DNA of 25,589 nt, taken from assembly GCA_021545665.1 (NCBI GenBank), contig JAJRTX010000022.1, positions 1 through 25,589 of the forward strand. The letters are read 5' to 3'. Shown one piece after another: positions 8,445-16,920 of the stretch. The notes under the pieces are model-generated. The model ran no database searches, had not been told where the DNA came from, and saw nothing but the letters and a program-made list of their open reading frames with translations. The DNA is from Zetaproteobacteria bacterium (GTDB taxonomy: Bacteria; Pseudomonadota; Zetaproteobacteria; Mariprofundales; Mariprofundaceae). A program made the position numbers and the translations under genes. Within the stretch, counting starts at the first letter, position 1; each line of letters starts with the position of its first letter.

Positions 8445-9578
8445 TTATTTACGAAAGGGTGAATGCGAATCCAGTTTTTGCATGAACCCTTTCATCCCTT
8501 GCACTTCAGTTCGGCAGAAGTGATCAATGGCATGACGAAACTGTGGATCGGCAATCCAGTGTGCCGACCAGGTTGGTGATGGCAGAAAACCACGGGCGAT
8601 TTTGTGCTCTCCCTGGGCGCCGGGTTCAAAATGTTTCAGACCATGCTGAATGCAGTATTCCAAGCCTTGGTAATAACAGGTCTCAAAGTGCAGGCCGGGT
8701 AAAGATTCGCCACAGCCCCAGTGTCGGCCATAGAGGGTGTCGTCACTGCGCAGATTCAGAGCGCTGGCAATGCATTGACCATCTCGATAGGCCTGTACTA
8801 GAACCACTTGCTCGGCCATTGTTGCGCCAATTGCGTCAAAAAATTCCAGGGTTAACGAGGGGAAGCCCTGCTTGCGATCGTAGATATCGAGATAATACTG
8901 ATGAAACAGCTGCCATTCTTCATGGCTGACCTCGTTACCATGTTTGATGCTGAATTCAAGCCCCTGTTGCTGAACCTGATGCCGTTCTTTTAAAATATTT
9001 TTTCGCTTGCGTGAACTGAAATGACTGAGATAGTGAGCGAAACTTTTATAGCCCTGGTTGTGCCAGTGATATTGGCAGCCAAGCCGTATCGATAAATTTT
9101 GCTGCTGTAACAAATTCATTTGTTTTTGCGTAGGAAAAAGCCAGTGCACAGATGAAAAGTTGCTTGCCTGGGCCAGCTCAATGGTCGCTTCAATCAGCAG
9201 TTTTGCCGTAGCCGCATTATTTACTTCAGGCGCAATCAACAGTCGTTGGCCTGTCATAGGGGTAAAAGGTATGGCTGCAACCAGCTTTGGGTAATAGGCC
9301 ATATGATTACGTTGATAGGCCTCAGCCCAGGCCCAGTCAAAGACAAACTCGCCATGTGAATGATATTTGATGTAAAGCGGTGAGGCCGCGACTAACTGAT
9401 TGTTAGCGTCGTGAATAACAATATGCTGTGGTTGCCAACCACACTGCTTACTGACACAGTTGTATTTTTCAAGGGCGACTAAAAACTGGTGTTTAAGGAA
9501 CGGGTTGTTATTCAGAACCAGGTGATTCCAGGATTGGCAGTCGATAGTGGATATATTGTCCACAACAGTGATTTGCAT
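8445..9578 (-). CDS. GNAT/FemAB-like protein (DUF482, COG3146 type)
   Basis: 377 residues. Sequence blocks such as NNPFLKHQFLVALE near the N-terminus, FSSRKRKNILKER in the middle, and GRHWGCGESLPGLHFETCYYQGLEYCI and FEPGAQGEHKIARGFLP toward the C-terminus are those of the DUF482 family, related to FemAB/GNAT acyltransferases. The family is annotated only as a possible peptidoglycan biosynthesis or recognition protein; substrate is unknown. No signal peptide or membrane segment is evident. The ATG at 9578 lacks a clear ribosome-binding site. It is divergent from rssA across 87 bp. Confidence 0.85.
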   Translation of the reverse strand: MQITVVDNISTIDCQSWNHLVLNNNPFLKHQFLVALEKYNCVSKQCGWQPQHIVIHDANNQLVAASPLYIKYHSHGEFVFDWAWAEAYQRNHMAYYPKLVAAIPFTPMTGQRLLIAPEVNNAATAKLLIEATIELAQASNFSSVHWLFPTQKQMNLLQQQNLSIRLGCQYHWHNQGYKSFAHYLSHFSSRKRKNILKERHQVQQQGLEFSIKHGNEVSHEEWQLFHQYYLDIYDRKQGFPSLTLEFFDAIGATMAEQVVLVQAYRDGQCIASALNLRSDDTLYGRHWGCGESLPGLHFETCYYQGLEYCIQHGLKHFEPGAQGEHKIARGFLPSPTWSAHWIADPQFRHAIDHFCRTEVQGMKGFMQKLDSHSPFRK

Positions 9579-9665
9579 AGGCGGGTTATGAGTTTTTCCG
9601 TGGCTTGTTATTCGTTTAAGACGGATTCATTATAACCTTGTCATCAACAATTCAGGGGAACGGGT

Positions 9666-10601
9666 TTGGAATCAACGCCTCGAATCGGTCTGGCCTTGGG
9701 CAGTGGCTCTTCTCGCGGCTGGGCACATATTGGCATTATCAATGCCTTAAAGAGTAACGGTATTGAGCCTGATGTGATTGCGGGCTGTTCTATCGGTGCC
9801 TTGGTGGGGGCATCTTATGCGATGGGCAAGCTGGAGCAGTTGGAGGCTTGGTCGCGTTCTTTAACCCGGTTTGATGTGATGCGGTTTTTTGAGTTTAATC
9901 CCAGCTTGAACGGGTTTGTGAATAAAGACCGCTTGCACCAGTTTTTAAACCATTATGTTTGCAGTGACGAATGCTCTATTGAAAGCTTGCCCAAGGTATT
10001 TTCTGCCGTGACCACTGATCTGGCCAGTGGTACTGAAATCTGGTTTTCAAAAGGGCCCTTGATTGAAGCAGTGTGGGCGTCAATATCATTGCCAGGCCTG
10101 TTTCCGGCCATCCGCCATAAAAACCGTTGGCTGGTGGATGGTGGGCTGGTTAACCCTGTGCCTATCTCTACCTGTCGCGCCCTGGGGGCGGATATTGTGA
10201 TTGCGGTAAATCTGAATGGTGATATTGCCGGAAAACACTTCAGAGCGATTGAAAATGAGCCGGAAACAAGATCAATAACCAGTGCTGAAAGCGATAGTTG
10301 GGTGGAGATGATTGGCCGCACCGTAAAAGAATATTCAGATTCTCTGTTTGCCAATCATAAGCAGCCGCATGATACAGCACCGGGGCTGTTTGATGCCATT
10401 GCCGGTTCCATCAATATTACTCAGGATCGCATCACCCGTTTTCGTATTGCCTCAGACCCCCCTGATATCCTGATGACACCCAAGTTGATGCAGATCAGCC
10501 CGTTAGAATTTTATCGTGCTGATGAGGCAATAGCAGAGGGCGTTGCTGTGGTTGAAACAATGTTGCCCGAGATCAAGGCTGTGATTGGGGCAATGCAATG
10601 A
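9666..10601 (+). CDS. rssA: Patatin-like phospholipase RssA family
   Basis: 311 residues, close to E. coli RssA (301). The patatin hydrolase core is intact: oxyanion loop GSGSSRG (12-18), nucleophile Ser42 in GCSIG, and catalytic Asp158 in VDGG. It should be a cytosolic serine lipase or acyl hydrolase; the physiological substrate of RssA is not known. The start is TTG at 9666, supported by AGGGGAA at 9654-9660 and by the glycine loop beginning only 12 residues in; no ATG is available upstream of that loop. E. coli rssA is paired with rssB, which is not present here. Downstream is the HDOD gene after 271 bp. Confidence 0.88.
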   Translation: MESTPRIGLALGSGSSRGWAHIGIINALKSNGIEPDVIAGCSIGALVGASYAMGKLEQLEAWSRSLTRFDVMRFFEFNPSLNGFVNKDRLHQFLNHYVCSDECSIESLPKVFSAVTTDLASGTEIWFSKGPLIEAVWASISLPGLFPAIRHKNRWLVDGGLVNPVPISTCRALGADIVIAVNLNGDIAGKHFRAIENEPETRSITSAESDSWVEMIGRTVKEYSDSLFANHKQPHDTAPGLFDAIAGSINITQDRITRFRIASDPPDILMTPKLMQISPLEFYRADEAIAEGVAVVETMLPEIKAVIGAMQ

Positions 10602-10745
10602 GATCTCTGCGCGATGTATGTTTTTGTCTCGGGCTGAAAGTAAATAATCGCCACGCAAAAATGACAGCTTTTTGTATGGCCAGGGCGCTTGCTGTTGATG
10701 CGTGAAAAAATGCTATTGTTTGTACAAAGGTCTTTTTATGGTGAT

Positions 10746-10767
10746 AAACCACAATTTAGGTGGTTTT
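10746..10767. other. Small stem-loop between rssA and the HDOD gene
   Basis: A perfect 7-bp inverted repeat AAACCAC / GTGGTTT has a 7-base loop and ends in TTTT. The AT-rich stem makes a weak terminator at best. The rest of the 271-bp gap (10602-10872) shows no gene or convincing promoter to me. Confidence 0.3.
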
Positions 10768-10872
10768 GATTATAAGTGTTTGCTTAAGCTTCTTTATTGA
10801 CGTGCCGATACATTGGGAGAGTAAGTTTTTAAGCACACAATTAATATTCCACGAAAGGGCCGCGTAGACGTT

Positions 10873-11769
10873 ATGAGCCAGATAATTGATCCAACCAGAA
10901 AACAGGTTTTAAGTGCAGAACTGCGTAGCCGTCTTGAAAATGGCGTAGATCTTCCAGTTTTGCCAGAGATTGCCAACGAATTGATATTATTAAGAAATCG
11001 GCCGACAGCCGAAATCTCAGACCTTGTTGCCATTGTTGCCAAAGACCCGGTTATATCAGCCCAGATTATGCGTCACGGACGCATGCCGATTTATGGCTAT
11101 GGTGATCGGATTGAAAGCATTGATGAGGCCATTCAGCTAGTGCTTGGCTATGACAAGGCCTTGCACCTGGCGATGGGGCTGTCAGCAGGAAAGAGCCTAA
11201 AAATAGAAAAGGATGGCCCACTGGGGGCGAGAGCGGCCTGGTCGTATGGATTGAAATGTGCGGTGATAAGCCAAAGTCTGGCTAAAGAACTGCCGGCCAA
11301 AGATCGCCCAGGTCTGGGACTGGCCTATCTTGCCGGTTTAATGCACGACATTGGATTTTTGCTGTTTGGGGTTTTATACCCGCAAGAATTTTCAACACTT
11401 AATAAAACCGTTGAAAAATATAATCAAATTGAGGCACGGGAACTGGAATTTCATGTCGTTGGCATCACTCACGACATGGTCGGCAGTGCCTTGCTGAGCA
11501 CCTGGAATCTTCCTGCTGAAGTGGTGGCTGCCGCAGCTGAACATCACTTTCCTGATTATGATGGCAAGCATGCCATTTTTGCGAAACTGGTATATCTGTC
11601 AAATCAGCTGGTTAGTATGAGTGACGAGGGTGAGGTTATATATCCTGAAAAAGCCCTGGCTATGTTTGATCGCCTTGGTCTGGATGAAGATGCCGTGCAA
11701 AGAGCTTTGAAAAATCTTAAAGAGATGAGTTCAGGCTTTGAGCAGATGGTAGAGGATATGGTTGCCTAG
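10873..11769 (+). CDS. HDOD domain signalling protein
   Basis: 298 residues, almost all a single HDOD domain. Typical blocks are LPVLPEIANELI (residues 27-38), VAIVAKDPVISAQIMR, LGLAYLAGLMHDIGFLLFG, and AAAAEHHFPDYDG near the C-terminus. HDOD proteins are HD-superfamily relatives, usually regulatory and often without proven phosphohydrolase activity; here one HD pair (MHDIG) is retained. No membrane segment, GGDEF or receiver domain is attached. The ATG at 10873 is 13 bases after AAAGGG. It is convergent with mobA. Its role cannot be inferred from the neighbours. Confidence 0.88.
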   Translation: MSQIIDPTRKQVLSAELRSRLENGVDLPVLPEIANELILLRNRPTAEISDLVAIVAKDPVISAQIMRHGRMPIYGYGDRIESIDEAIQLVLGYDKALHLAMGLSAGKSLKIEKDGPLGARAAWSYGLKCAVISQSLAKELPAKDRPGLGLAYLAGLMHDIGFLLFGVLYPQEFSTLNKTVEKYNQIEARELEFHVVGITHDMVGSALLSTWNLPAEVVAAAAEHHFPDYDGKHAIFAKLVYLSNQLVSMSDEGEVIYPEKALAMFDRLGLDEDAVQRALKNLKEMSSGFEQMVEDMVA

Positions 11770-11802
11770 TTTTTTATTCCCAGGCGGATATGAAAGCAGC
11801 GG

Positions 11803-12393
11803 CTATTGTTCTTTTGATGAGATCAATCTTTCCGCCCTTTCCAAATCATGTTTATTGTTTAGATTGAAAAACAGTGTTGATCGATGGTCTTCAATAATGC
11901 TGTGTTTTTGATCGATCATCCATTGCTTTGCTTTGAAGTTTTTTGCCGTAATACACAGCGTTAGTGATGCTAGTGCATTCTTTGATATTAGCGAGAATAG
12001 TGGCTGAAGAAATTGGCCATCGTGGATCAATACGACATCGCTGTTATTGTCTATCGCAGATTTATACAGTTTTTCAATGATATCTGCGTCTATAAATGGG
12101 CAGTCACAAGGCAATACCAATAGATACTTTGTGGTGCATATTTTAAGTGCTTCGTATATGCCGCTTAAAGGGCCATTGAATTCATTTTTGTCATCACGAA
12201 TGACCGGAAAGCCAAGTTGTTGATATGCGTCAATGTTTCTGTTGGCGCTAATGATTGTGTGGTTAACGTGATGTTGAATGGTGTTGATTACATGTTCAAT
12301 CAATGTTTTGTCGGCCAGCTTTATGAGCCCTTTATCATGATTGTCCATGCGGCTGCCTTTGCCGCCAGCCAGTATGACAGCTGTTATATCCAT
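11803..12393 (-). CDS. mobA: Molybdenum cofactor guanylyltransferase MobA
   Basis: 196 residues (E. coli MobA has 194). It joins GMP to molybdopterin to form the guanine dinucleotide cofactor of nitrate reductases and other DMSO-reductase-family enzymes. The nucleotide-binding signature LAGGKGSRMDNHDKGL is at residues 8-23, and the metal-binding stretch VLPCDCPFID follows. ATG 12393 was chosen: it places the family start MDITAVILAGG immediately after the upstream stop codon, while ATGs at 12408 and 12414 would overlap the kinase gene. It is the last gene of the minus-strand nitrate cluster, which fits its job. The gene looks more AT-rich than its neighbours. Confidence 0.9.
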   Translation of the reverse strand: MDITAVILAGGKGSRMDNHDKGLIKLADKTLIEHVINTIQHHVNHTIISANRNIDAYQQLGFPVIRDDKNEFNGPLSGIYEALKICTTKYLLVLPCDCPFIDADIIEKLYKSAIDNNSDVVLIHDGQFLQPLFSLISKNALASLTLCITAKNFKAKQWMIDQKHSIIEDHRSTLFFNLNNKHDLERAERLISSKEQ

Positions 12394-12394
12394 A

Positions 12395-14113
12395 TCAGAA
12401 CTTCGCATCAGCAATCAGGTAGAGCAGTATAAAGTTTAGTACCAGTAAACCCGTTGCCAGCCCCCGCCAGAATCCAACCGGATTGCGCTCCATTAATGGC
12501 AGTTCTTTTTTGACTAAGTCAGGGTTGGGTTTGGTCAGGTCTGATACCAGTTCAGACATGCGTTCGTAGCGCAGGGCTGGATTGAGTTGCACAGCCTTTT
12601 CCAATGCAGCATCGACCCAGACAGGAATAGCGGGGTTGACCTGCCGGGCGGGAATATATCGAACTTGTTTCAGCGTACGTTTTGACAGTGGTTTGCCGTA
12701 AGGCAGTTTGCCGGTCAGCATTTCATAGGTCATGACACCGATAGAAAACAGATCAGAGCGATTGCTGCCAGGGTAGCCTTCAAAGTATTCCGGTGCGGCG
12801 TAGTCGTAGGTGCCGAGCAGGGTGCCACGTTCAATGGGGGTATTGATCTCCTGGATGCCTGCGATTTTGGTGGAGCCAAAGTCGATGATCTTGGCCGTGC
12901 CGTGGCTGTCTATCATGATGTTACCGGGCTTGAGATCCTGGTGCAGCATCTCCTGGCGATGAAAGGCACGCACCCCGGCGACGATCTGTTTAATCAGTGG
13001 TCGTACTTCGGTGATGTCGGCTTGAGGGTGGTCATTGATCCATTGCTCCAGTGTTTGGCCTTCGATGTACTCGCTGACGTAGTATAAAAAGCGTCGTTTC
13101 TGTTTGGGTTCCAGCACCTTCAGTACGTGCAGGTTGCTGATGCGTTTGCCTGCCCACTCCTCATGCAGAAAGCCATCGATGTACTCGGCATCATCCTGAA
13201 AATTGACGGAAGGTGTTTTCAGAATGACTTTGTTATTGGTGTTGCTGTCCAGGGCCAAATAGACCTGTGTCCGGTTGCTGGCATGGATCTCCCGAATGAT
13301 TTTATAGGCATCGATCGTCTGGCCGTTTTCCAGCGGTGGAGGAAAGGGCAGCTCAGTCAGGTGTTGATAAAATTCCTCTTCATTTTGAGAGGCAAGTGTT
13401 TCAATGCAAACAATCTGACAGGTGACATTATCCGGACTGCCATATTCCAGGGCGCGGGTGACAATATTGCATGCGGCTTGTTCCAGGTGTGTTTTATTGG
13501 CTTGATACAGGGCGATTATTTCTTTGTTGCTGATATGTTCATGCACACCGTCGGTGGTGAGAAAAAACACATCTCCTGCTTCAACGGGCACGCTGCGGTA
13601 ATCGATGTCAACGGCAAGGTCTGCCCCCATGGCACGGCTGAGAAATGCCTTATCTTTACTGATCCATGTTTGATGGTCACGGGTCAGGCACTTCAGCACG
13701 TCACCATCACGGAGGCGGTAGATGCGCGTGTCACCCACATGGAATAGATGCGCAGTGGTGGATTTGATCACCATGATGCTCAGGGTCGTCAACATCCCCT
13801 GGCCAGAGCCATGTATGCCCTGACTGCGGCCATAGAGCCAGCGATTGAGAGCACCGAGGACTTTCTGGCCAGAGTTCTTGACAGTCCATGATTCCGAGGT
13901 GCTGTAGTAGTCACTGAGAAATCCTTTGACGCAGGACTCTGCCGCCTCACGTCCGGCCTCGGCACTGCTGACACCATCGGCAATGACCACGGCAATGCCC
14001 TTACTGGTTAGCAAGGCATCATCAGGTACATGTATGCCGCAAGCGTCTTCATTGGAAGGTTTGGTGCCTTTTTCGCTGTATTGTCCGGCGTTGATGCTGA
14101 GGGTGGTAGTCAT
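12395..14113 (-). CDS. Fused PP2C phosphatase / Ser-Thr protein kinase, membrane-anchored
   Basis: 572 residues. Residues 1-240 form a PP2C-type phosphatase with metal-binding aspartates in SNEDACG (Asp23), ADGVSS (Asp46), TTDGV (Asp188) and SPDNVT (Asp228). Residues 268-525 are a Hanks-type kinase with Lys299 (VILK), catalytic Asp393 (HQDLKPGN), Asp411 (DFG) and APE at 440-442. The usual glycine-rich loop is degenerate (REIHASNRTQVYLA, no glycine). Residues 550-568 are a C-terminal membrane helix. As I recall, a kinase gene of this kind also sits beside the nitrate transporter in Pseudomonas aeruginosa. Here it lies between narK and mobA, so a role in nitrate assimilation control is likely, though its target is unknown. 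Confidence 0.92.
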   Translation of the reverse strand: MTTTLSINAGQYSEKGTKPSNEDACGIHVPDDALLTSKGIAVVIADGVSSAEAGREAAESCVKGFLSDYYSTSESWTVKNSGQKVLGALNRWLYGRSQGIHGSGQGMLTTLSIMVIKSTTAHLFHVGDTRIYRLRDGDVLKCLTRDHQTWISKDKAFLSRAMGADLAVDIDYRSVPVEAGDVFFLTTDGVHEHISNKEIIALYQANKTHLEQAACNIVTRALEYGSPDNVTCQIVCIETLASQNEEEFYQHLTELPFPPPLENGQTIDAYKIIREIHASNRTQVYLALDSNTNNKVILKTPSVNFQDDAEYIDGFLHEEWAGKRISNLHVLKVLEPKQKRRFLYYVSEYIEGQTLEQWINDHPQADITEVRPLIKQIVAGVRAFHRQEMLHQDLKPGNIMIDSHGTAKIIDFGSTKIAGIQEINTPIERGTLLGTYDYAAPEYFEGYPGSNRSDLFSIGVMTYEMLTGKLPYGKPLSKRTLKQVRYIPARQVNPAIPVWVDAALEKAVQLNPALRYERMSELVSDLTKPNPDLVKKELPLMERNPVGFWRGLATGLLVLNFILLYLIADAKF

Positions 14114-14150
14114 GTTTCAATAATAACTTAACTTTGTTTATCAAAATGCG

Positions 14151-14184
14151 AAAAGGGATACCCAGGCAAACTTTGGTATCCCTT
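14151..14184 (-). terminator. Hairpin between narK and the kinase/phosphatase gene
   Basis: A perfect 10-bp inverted repeat (AAGGGATACC at 14153-14162, GGTATCCCTT at 14175-14184) has a 12-base loop. On the minus strand it ends in TTTT, then CGCATTTT. It lies 24 bp after the narK stop and about 40 bp before the kinase start, so it could terminate or attenuate transcription into the kinase gene. Confidence 0.7.
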
Positions 14185-14208
14185 GTGTGATAATGCGTTT
14201 GTAAGCTG

Positions 14209-15684
14209 CTATTTCACATCAATCATTTGCACACTGCCATCGGGCATTACCTCGGCCATCTGGCCTTCGGGTTCTTCCATAAAAAACACAATCAAGGCAA
14301 ACACGATGGCTGCAACAATGCCAATAAACATAAAGAATTGATTGTAATCCACCAGTGAATTAACAGTTAGAAACATAACAGCACCAACGTTGCCAAAGGC
14401 ACCGGCCATACCCGCGATCTGGCCAGTCATACGCCGTTGTACCAATGGCACCATGGCATATACGGCCCCAGAACCTGCTTTGGAAAAGATGCCGGCAACG
14501 ATGGTGATGCCCACCACCATCCACACAGGCCATTCCTGACTCGCTGTGCCGAGGAACAAAAAGCTGGCGGTGATCCCGGCAAATACAACCACCAGGGTGC
14601 GTTTTCGGCCGAAGACATCACTGATCCAGCCGCCGCCAGGACGAGCGAACAGGTTAATGAACGGATAGACACCGGCCAATAATGCAGCGGTTACTTTAGG
14701 GATATCAAACCATTCGACGTAAAACATGGCCAATATCGACACAACAGCCAGCTCCGTACCAAAGGTGACGAAGTAGGCCCAGTCCAGAATTGCCACCTGT
14801 TTGAATTTGTAACGATGCAGTTCAGGCACAGGTTTTTTCAGTATGTGGCCGTTGACGTGCCAGATCTTCCATACCTGTAGCAAATAGATTCCCGTCAAGG
14901 CAGCGTAAATAATATAAGTTGTGATTTGGTCAATCATTCCCATCTGCGCTGGTGACAGTTTCCAGGTCAACAGCGCCAGTGCCAGAAATAATGGAATATT
15001 CATTAAAATATAAAGCGCAAGATCACCCGGGCTGGTTACCTCCATTGCCCCCATTTTTTTAGGTTTGAAATAGGTTGAGCCTTTGGGGGTGTCACGAACG
15101 ATAAAGTAATAGAGGATGCCATAACAAATCGCCGCAACACTGGCCATTGTCAGGGCGATCCTCCAGCCGTCATTGATATCACCCATGCTGGCAGCGATGA
15201 AGGGCAGGCTTACTGCTGCACCCGCCGAACCAAAGTTGCCCCAGCCGCCGTAGATACCTTGTGCAAGCCCGGTTTGCTTGGCCGGAAACCATTCGCCGAT
15301 CATGCGTATGCCCACCACAAAGCCAGCACCGATAAAGCCACATAGAAAACGTATCAATGCCAGTTGTTCATAACTGTTGGCCCAGGCAAAGGCGATGCTG
15401 ATCAGGCCACCGCTGGTGAGAATGCCGGTATACATGATGCGGGGGCCAAGCTTGTCTACCAGCATGCCCACCACGATGCGCGCCGGGATGGTCATGGCGA
15501 CGTTAAGAATCAACAGCACTTTCGCCTGCTGGTCTGTTAAATCCAGCGCTTCTTTAATGAAGGGCATCATTGGCCCCAGGCCCAGCCAGACCACAAAGGT
15601 CATGAAAAATGCAAACCACGTGCAGTGCAGGATGCGAATGTTCGCGGCTCTTAGGTTAAAAATATTAAATTTGTTTTCCAACAC
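14209..15684 (-). CDS. narK: Nitrate/nitrite transporter, NarK/NasA family (MFS)
   Basis: 491 residues with about twelve membrane helices. The nitrate signatures are present: GGWGNFGSAGA in the first half and AGMAGAFGNVGAV in the second. The two substrate-binding arginines expected for NarK are visible in IPARI and LFARPGGG. The cytoplasmic central loop is long. The start was set at GTG 15684, which has AAAGGTG just upstream. An in-frame TTG at 15726 must be wrong because it lies inside the sigma-54 promoter, upstream of the expected transcription start. Proton symport or nitrate/nitrite exchange cannot be told apart here; the nitrogen-type promoter suggests assimilatory uptake. Confidence 0.92.
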   Translation of the reverse strand: MLENKFNIFNLRAANIRILHCTWFAFFMTFVVWLGLGPMMPFIKEALDLTDQQAKVLLILNVAMTIPARIVVGMLVDKLGPRIMYTGILTSGGLISIAFAWANSYEQLALIRFLCGFIGAGFVVGIRMIGEWFPAKQTGLAQGIYGGWGNFGSAGAAVSLPFIAASMGDINDGWRIALTMASVAAICYGILYYFIVRDTPKGSTYFKPKKMGAMEVTSPGDLALYILMNIPLFLALALLTWKLSPAQMGMIDQITTYIIYAALTGIYLLQVWKIWHVNGHILKKPVPELHRYKFKQVAILDWAYFVTFGTELAVVSILAMFYVEWFDIPKVTAALLAGVYPFINLFARPGGGWISDVFGRKRTLVVVFAGITASFLFLGTASQEWPVWMVVGITIVAGIFSKAGSGAVYAMVPLVQRRMTGQIAGMAGAFGNVGAVMFLTVNSLVDYNQFFMFIGIVAAIVFALIVFFMEEPEGQMAEVMPDGSVQMIDVK

Positions 15685-15724
15685 AGGAACACCTTTAATT
15701 TTTTGATACAGAATAAATTTAATC

Positions 15725-15741
15725 AAGCAATCCTTGTGCCA
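15725..15741 (-). promoter_or_regulatory. Sigma-54 (RpoN) promoter of narK
   Basis: Read on the minus strand, TGGCAC-AAGGA-TTGCT matches the RpoN consensus TGGCAC-N5-TTGCW at every fixed base, with GG and GC exactly 10 bp apart. The start of transcription should fall near 15715, about 30 bp before the GTG start codon. A GGTGCA half-site at 15817-15822, preceded by TATTTT, lies about 105 bp upstream of that start, where an NtrC-type activator would bind. The half-site is weak evidence; the promoter is strong. Confidence 0.9.
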
Positions 15742-15950
15742 TACTTATAACTGATTGATATTTATATTAAATGCTGAGGTATTAAGAGGCTTTAATGTCA
15801 GCGGGTTGAATATTTTGGTGCAGACTTTAGGTCACCGTTCATTATTGGAGCGCACAGGCAGTTGAATTTAGGGCTACAGTGACGGAGGTTTTGGGCTTGA
15901 ATCACCATCTGCTTTTTGGAATATCTTATCCCTGTGACTGGCAAATGATT

Positions 15951-16829
15951 TTATGACGTTTTATCTTGCTCATCAGCAGGCCTGCTCCATTCGCGCCGGT
16001 TGATGGCGTAGCCACTGATCTTGCCGATGAAGGGCAGCACCAACATGCCTGGTAGCCAGGCGGCCCATTTGGGTTCACGGTATTTGTGAATGCCGATGGC
16101 CATGTCTTCGTGGCCAGCGCGGGGTTGGGCGATGTAGGTGCCGAAGATGCGGTCCCAGATCGACAGATTAAAACCGAAGTTACTGTTGGTCTCGTTGTCC
16201 TCTACTGAATGATGCACACGGTGCATGTCGGGGGTAACAACAAACAGTCGCACGATACGATCAAGTCGCAGGGGCAGGCCGACATTGCCGTGGTTGAACA
16301 TGGCCATGGCGTTAAGGATTACCTCGAAGATCACTACGGCCACCACAGGTGCACCTAGCACCACGATGGTGGCGAATTTGATCAGCATGGAGAGGATGAT
16401 TTCAATGGGGTGGAAGCGGGCGCCGGTGGTGACGTCATAGTCGAGATCGGCATGATGAACCCGGTGCAGGCGCCACAGAGTGGGCACGGCGTGAACTAAT
16501 ACATGTTGCAGGTAGATAACGAAATCCATCGCTACCACTGAGATTAGCACCGCCACAAGCGGGCTGAACGCATAGTAGTTGAGCAACCCCCAGCCGTTTT
16601 CAGCAGCAAAGGCGGCCACTCCTACCGCCGCTGCGGGGAAGAGCAGGCGGATAATAAAACTGTTGAGAAATACTAGCCCCAGGTTGTTGACCCAGCGTAC
16701 CGTTTTGGAGATGGTCAGGGTCCGGCGCGGCGCCTTTACTTCCCACCATGCCATCAGCGCGAAGATGCCGAAAAAGAAGACCAGACGAATGATCAGTTCA
16801 TACTGTGTTACAACATCTGAAAATGTCAT
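15951..16829 (-). CDS. Fatty acid hydroxylase / sterol desaturase family protein
   Basis: 292 residues, integral membrane. The di-iron histidine clusters are in order HVLVH, HRVHH and, near the C-terminus, HRVHHS, with FHPIE and FNHGN between them. Several hydrophobic helices precede and separate them. The family hydroxylates or desaturates lipid substrates using oxygen; the actual lipid cannot be predicted, and bacterial members are often annotated sterol desaturase without making sterols. The start is ATG 16829 with GGAG 11 bases upstream; the in-frame TTG at 16844 overlaps that site. It lies 91 bp downstream of the CopZ-like gene in the same direction, so it could be read through from it. 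Confidence 0.88.
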   Translation of the reverse strand: MTFSDVVTQYELIIRLVFFFGIFALMAWWEVKAPRRTLTISKTVRWVNNLGLVFLNSFIIRLLFPAAAVGVAAFAAENGWGLLNYYAFSPLVAVLISVVAMDFVIYLQHVLVHAVPTLWRLHRVHHADLDYDVTTGARFHPIEIILSMLIKFATIVVLGAPVVAVVIFEVILNAMAMFNHGNVGLPLRLDRIVRLFVVTPDMHRVHHSVEDNETNSNFGFNLSIWDRIFGTYIAQPRAGHEDMAIGIHKYREPKWAAWLPGMLVLPFIGKISGYAINRREWSRPADEQDKTS

Positions 16830-16869
16830 TCGGGGCGGCTCCAAAAGTATTCAACTGCTTACCCGCTCA

Positions 16870-16893
16870 CTTTAGCCTGTATGGTCGCTAAAG
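16870..16893. other. Stem-loop between the metallochaperone and hydroxylase genes
   Basis: Perfect 7-bp inverted repeat CTTTAGC / GCTAAAG with a 10-base loop. No T-run follows on the minus strand, so it is not a standard intrinsic terminator; it may be an operator or an mRNA structure. Confidence 0.3.
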
Positions 16894-16920
16894 ACGAGAT
16901 CAGAGCCTGGTTGTGTGGAT

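Noticed and set aside
13127..13747. 206-codon plus-strand reading frame
   Set aside because: Antisense to the well-supported kinase/phosphatase gene; no ribosome-binding site and no recognisable domain.
15685..15726. Upstream TTG start for narK
   Set aside because: It falls within the sigma-54 promoter, before the expected transcript start.
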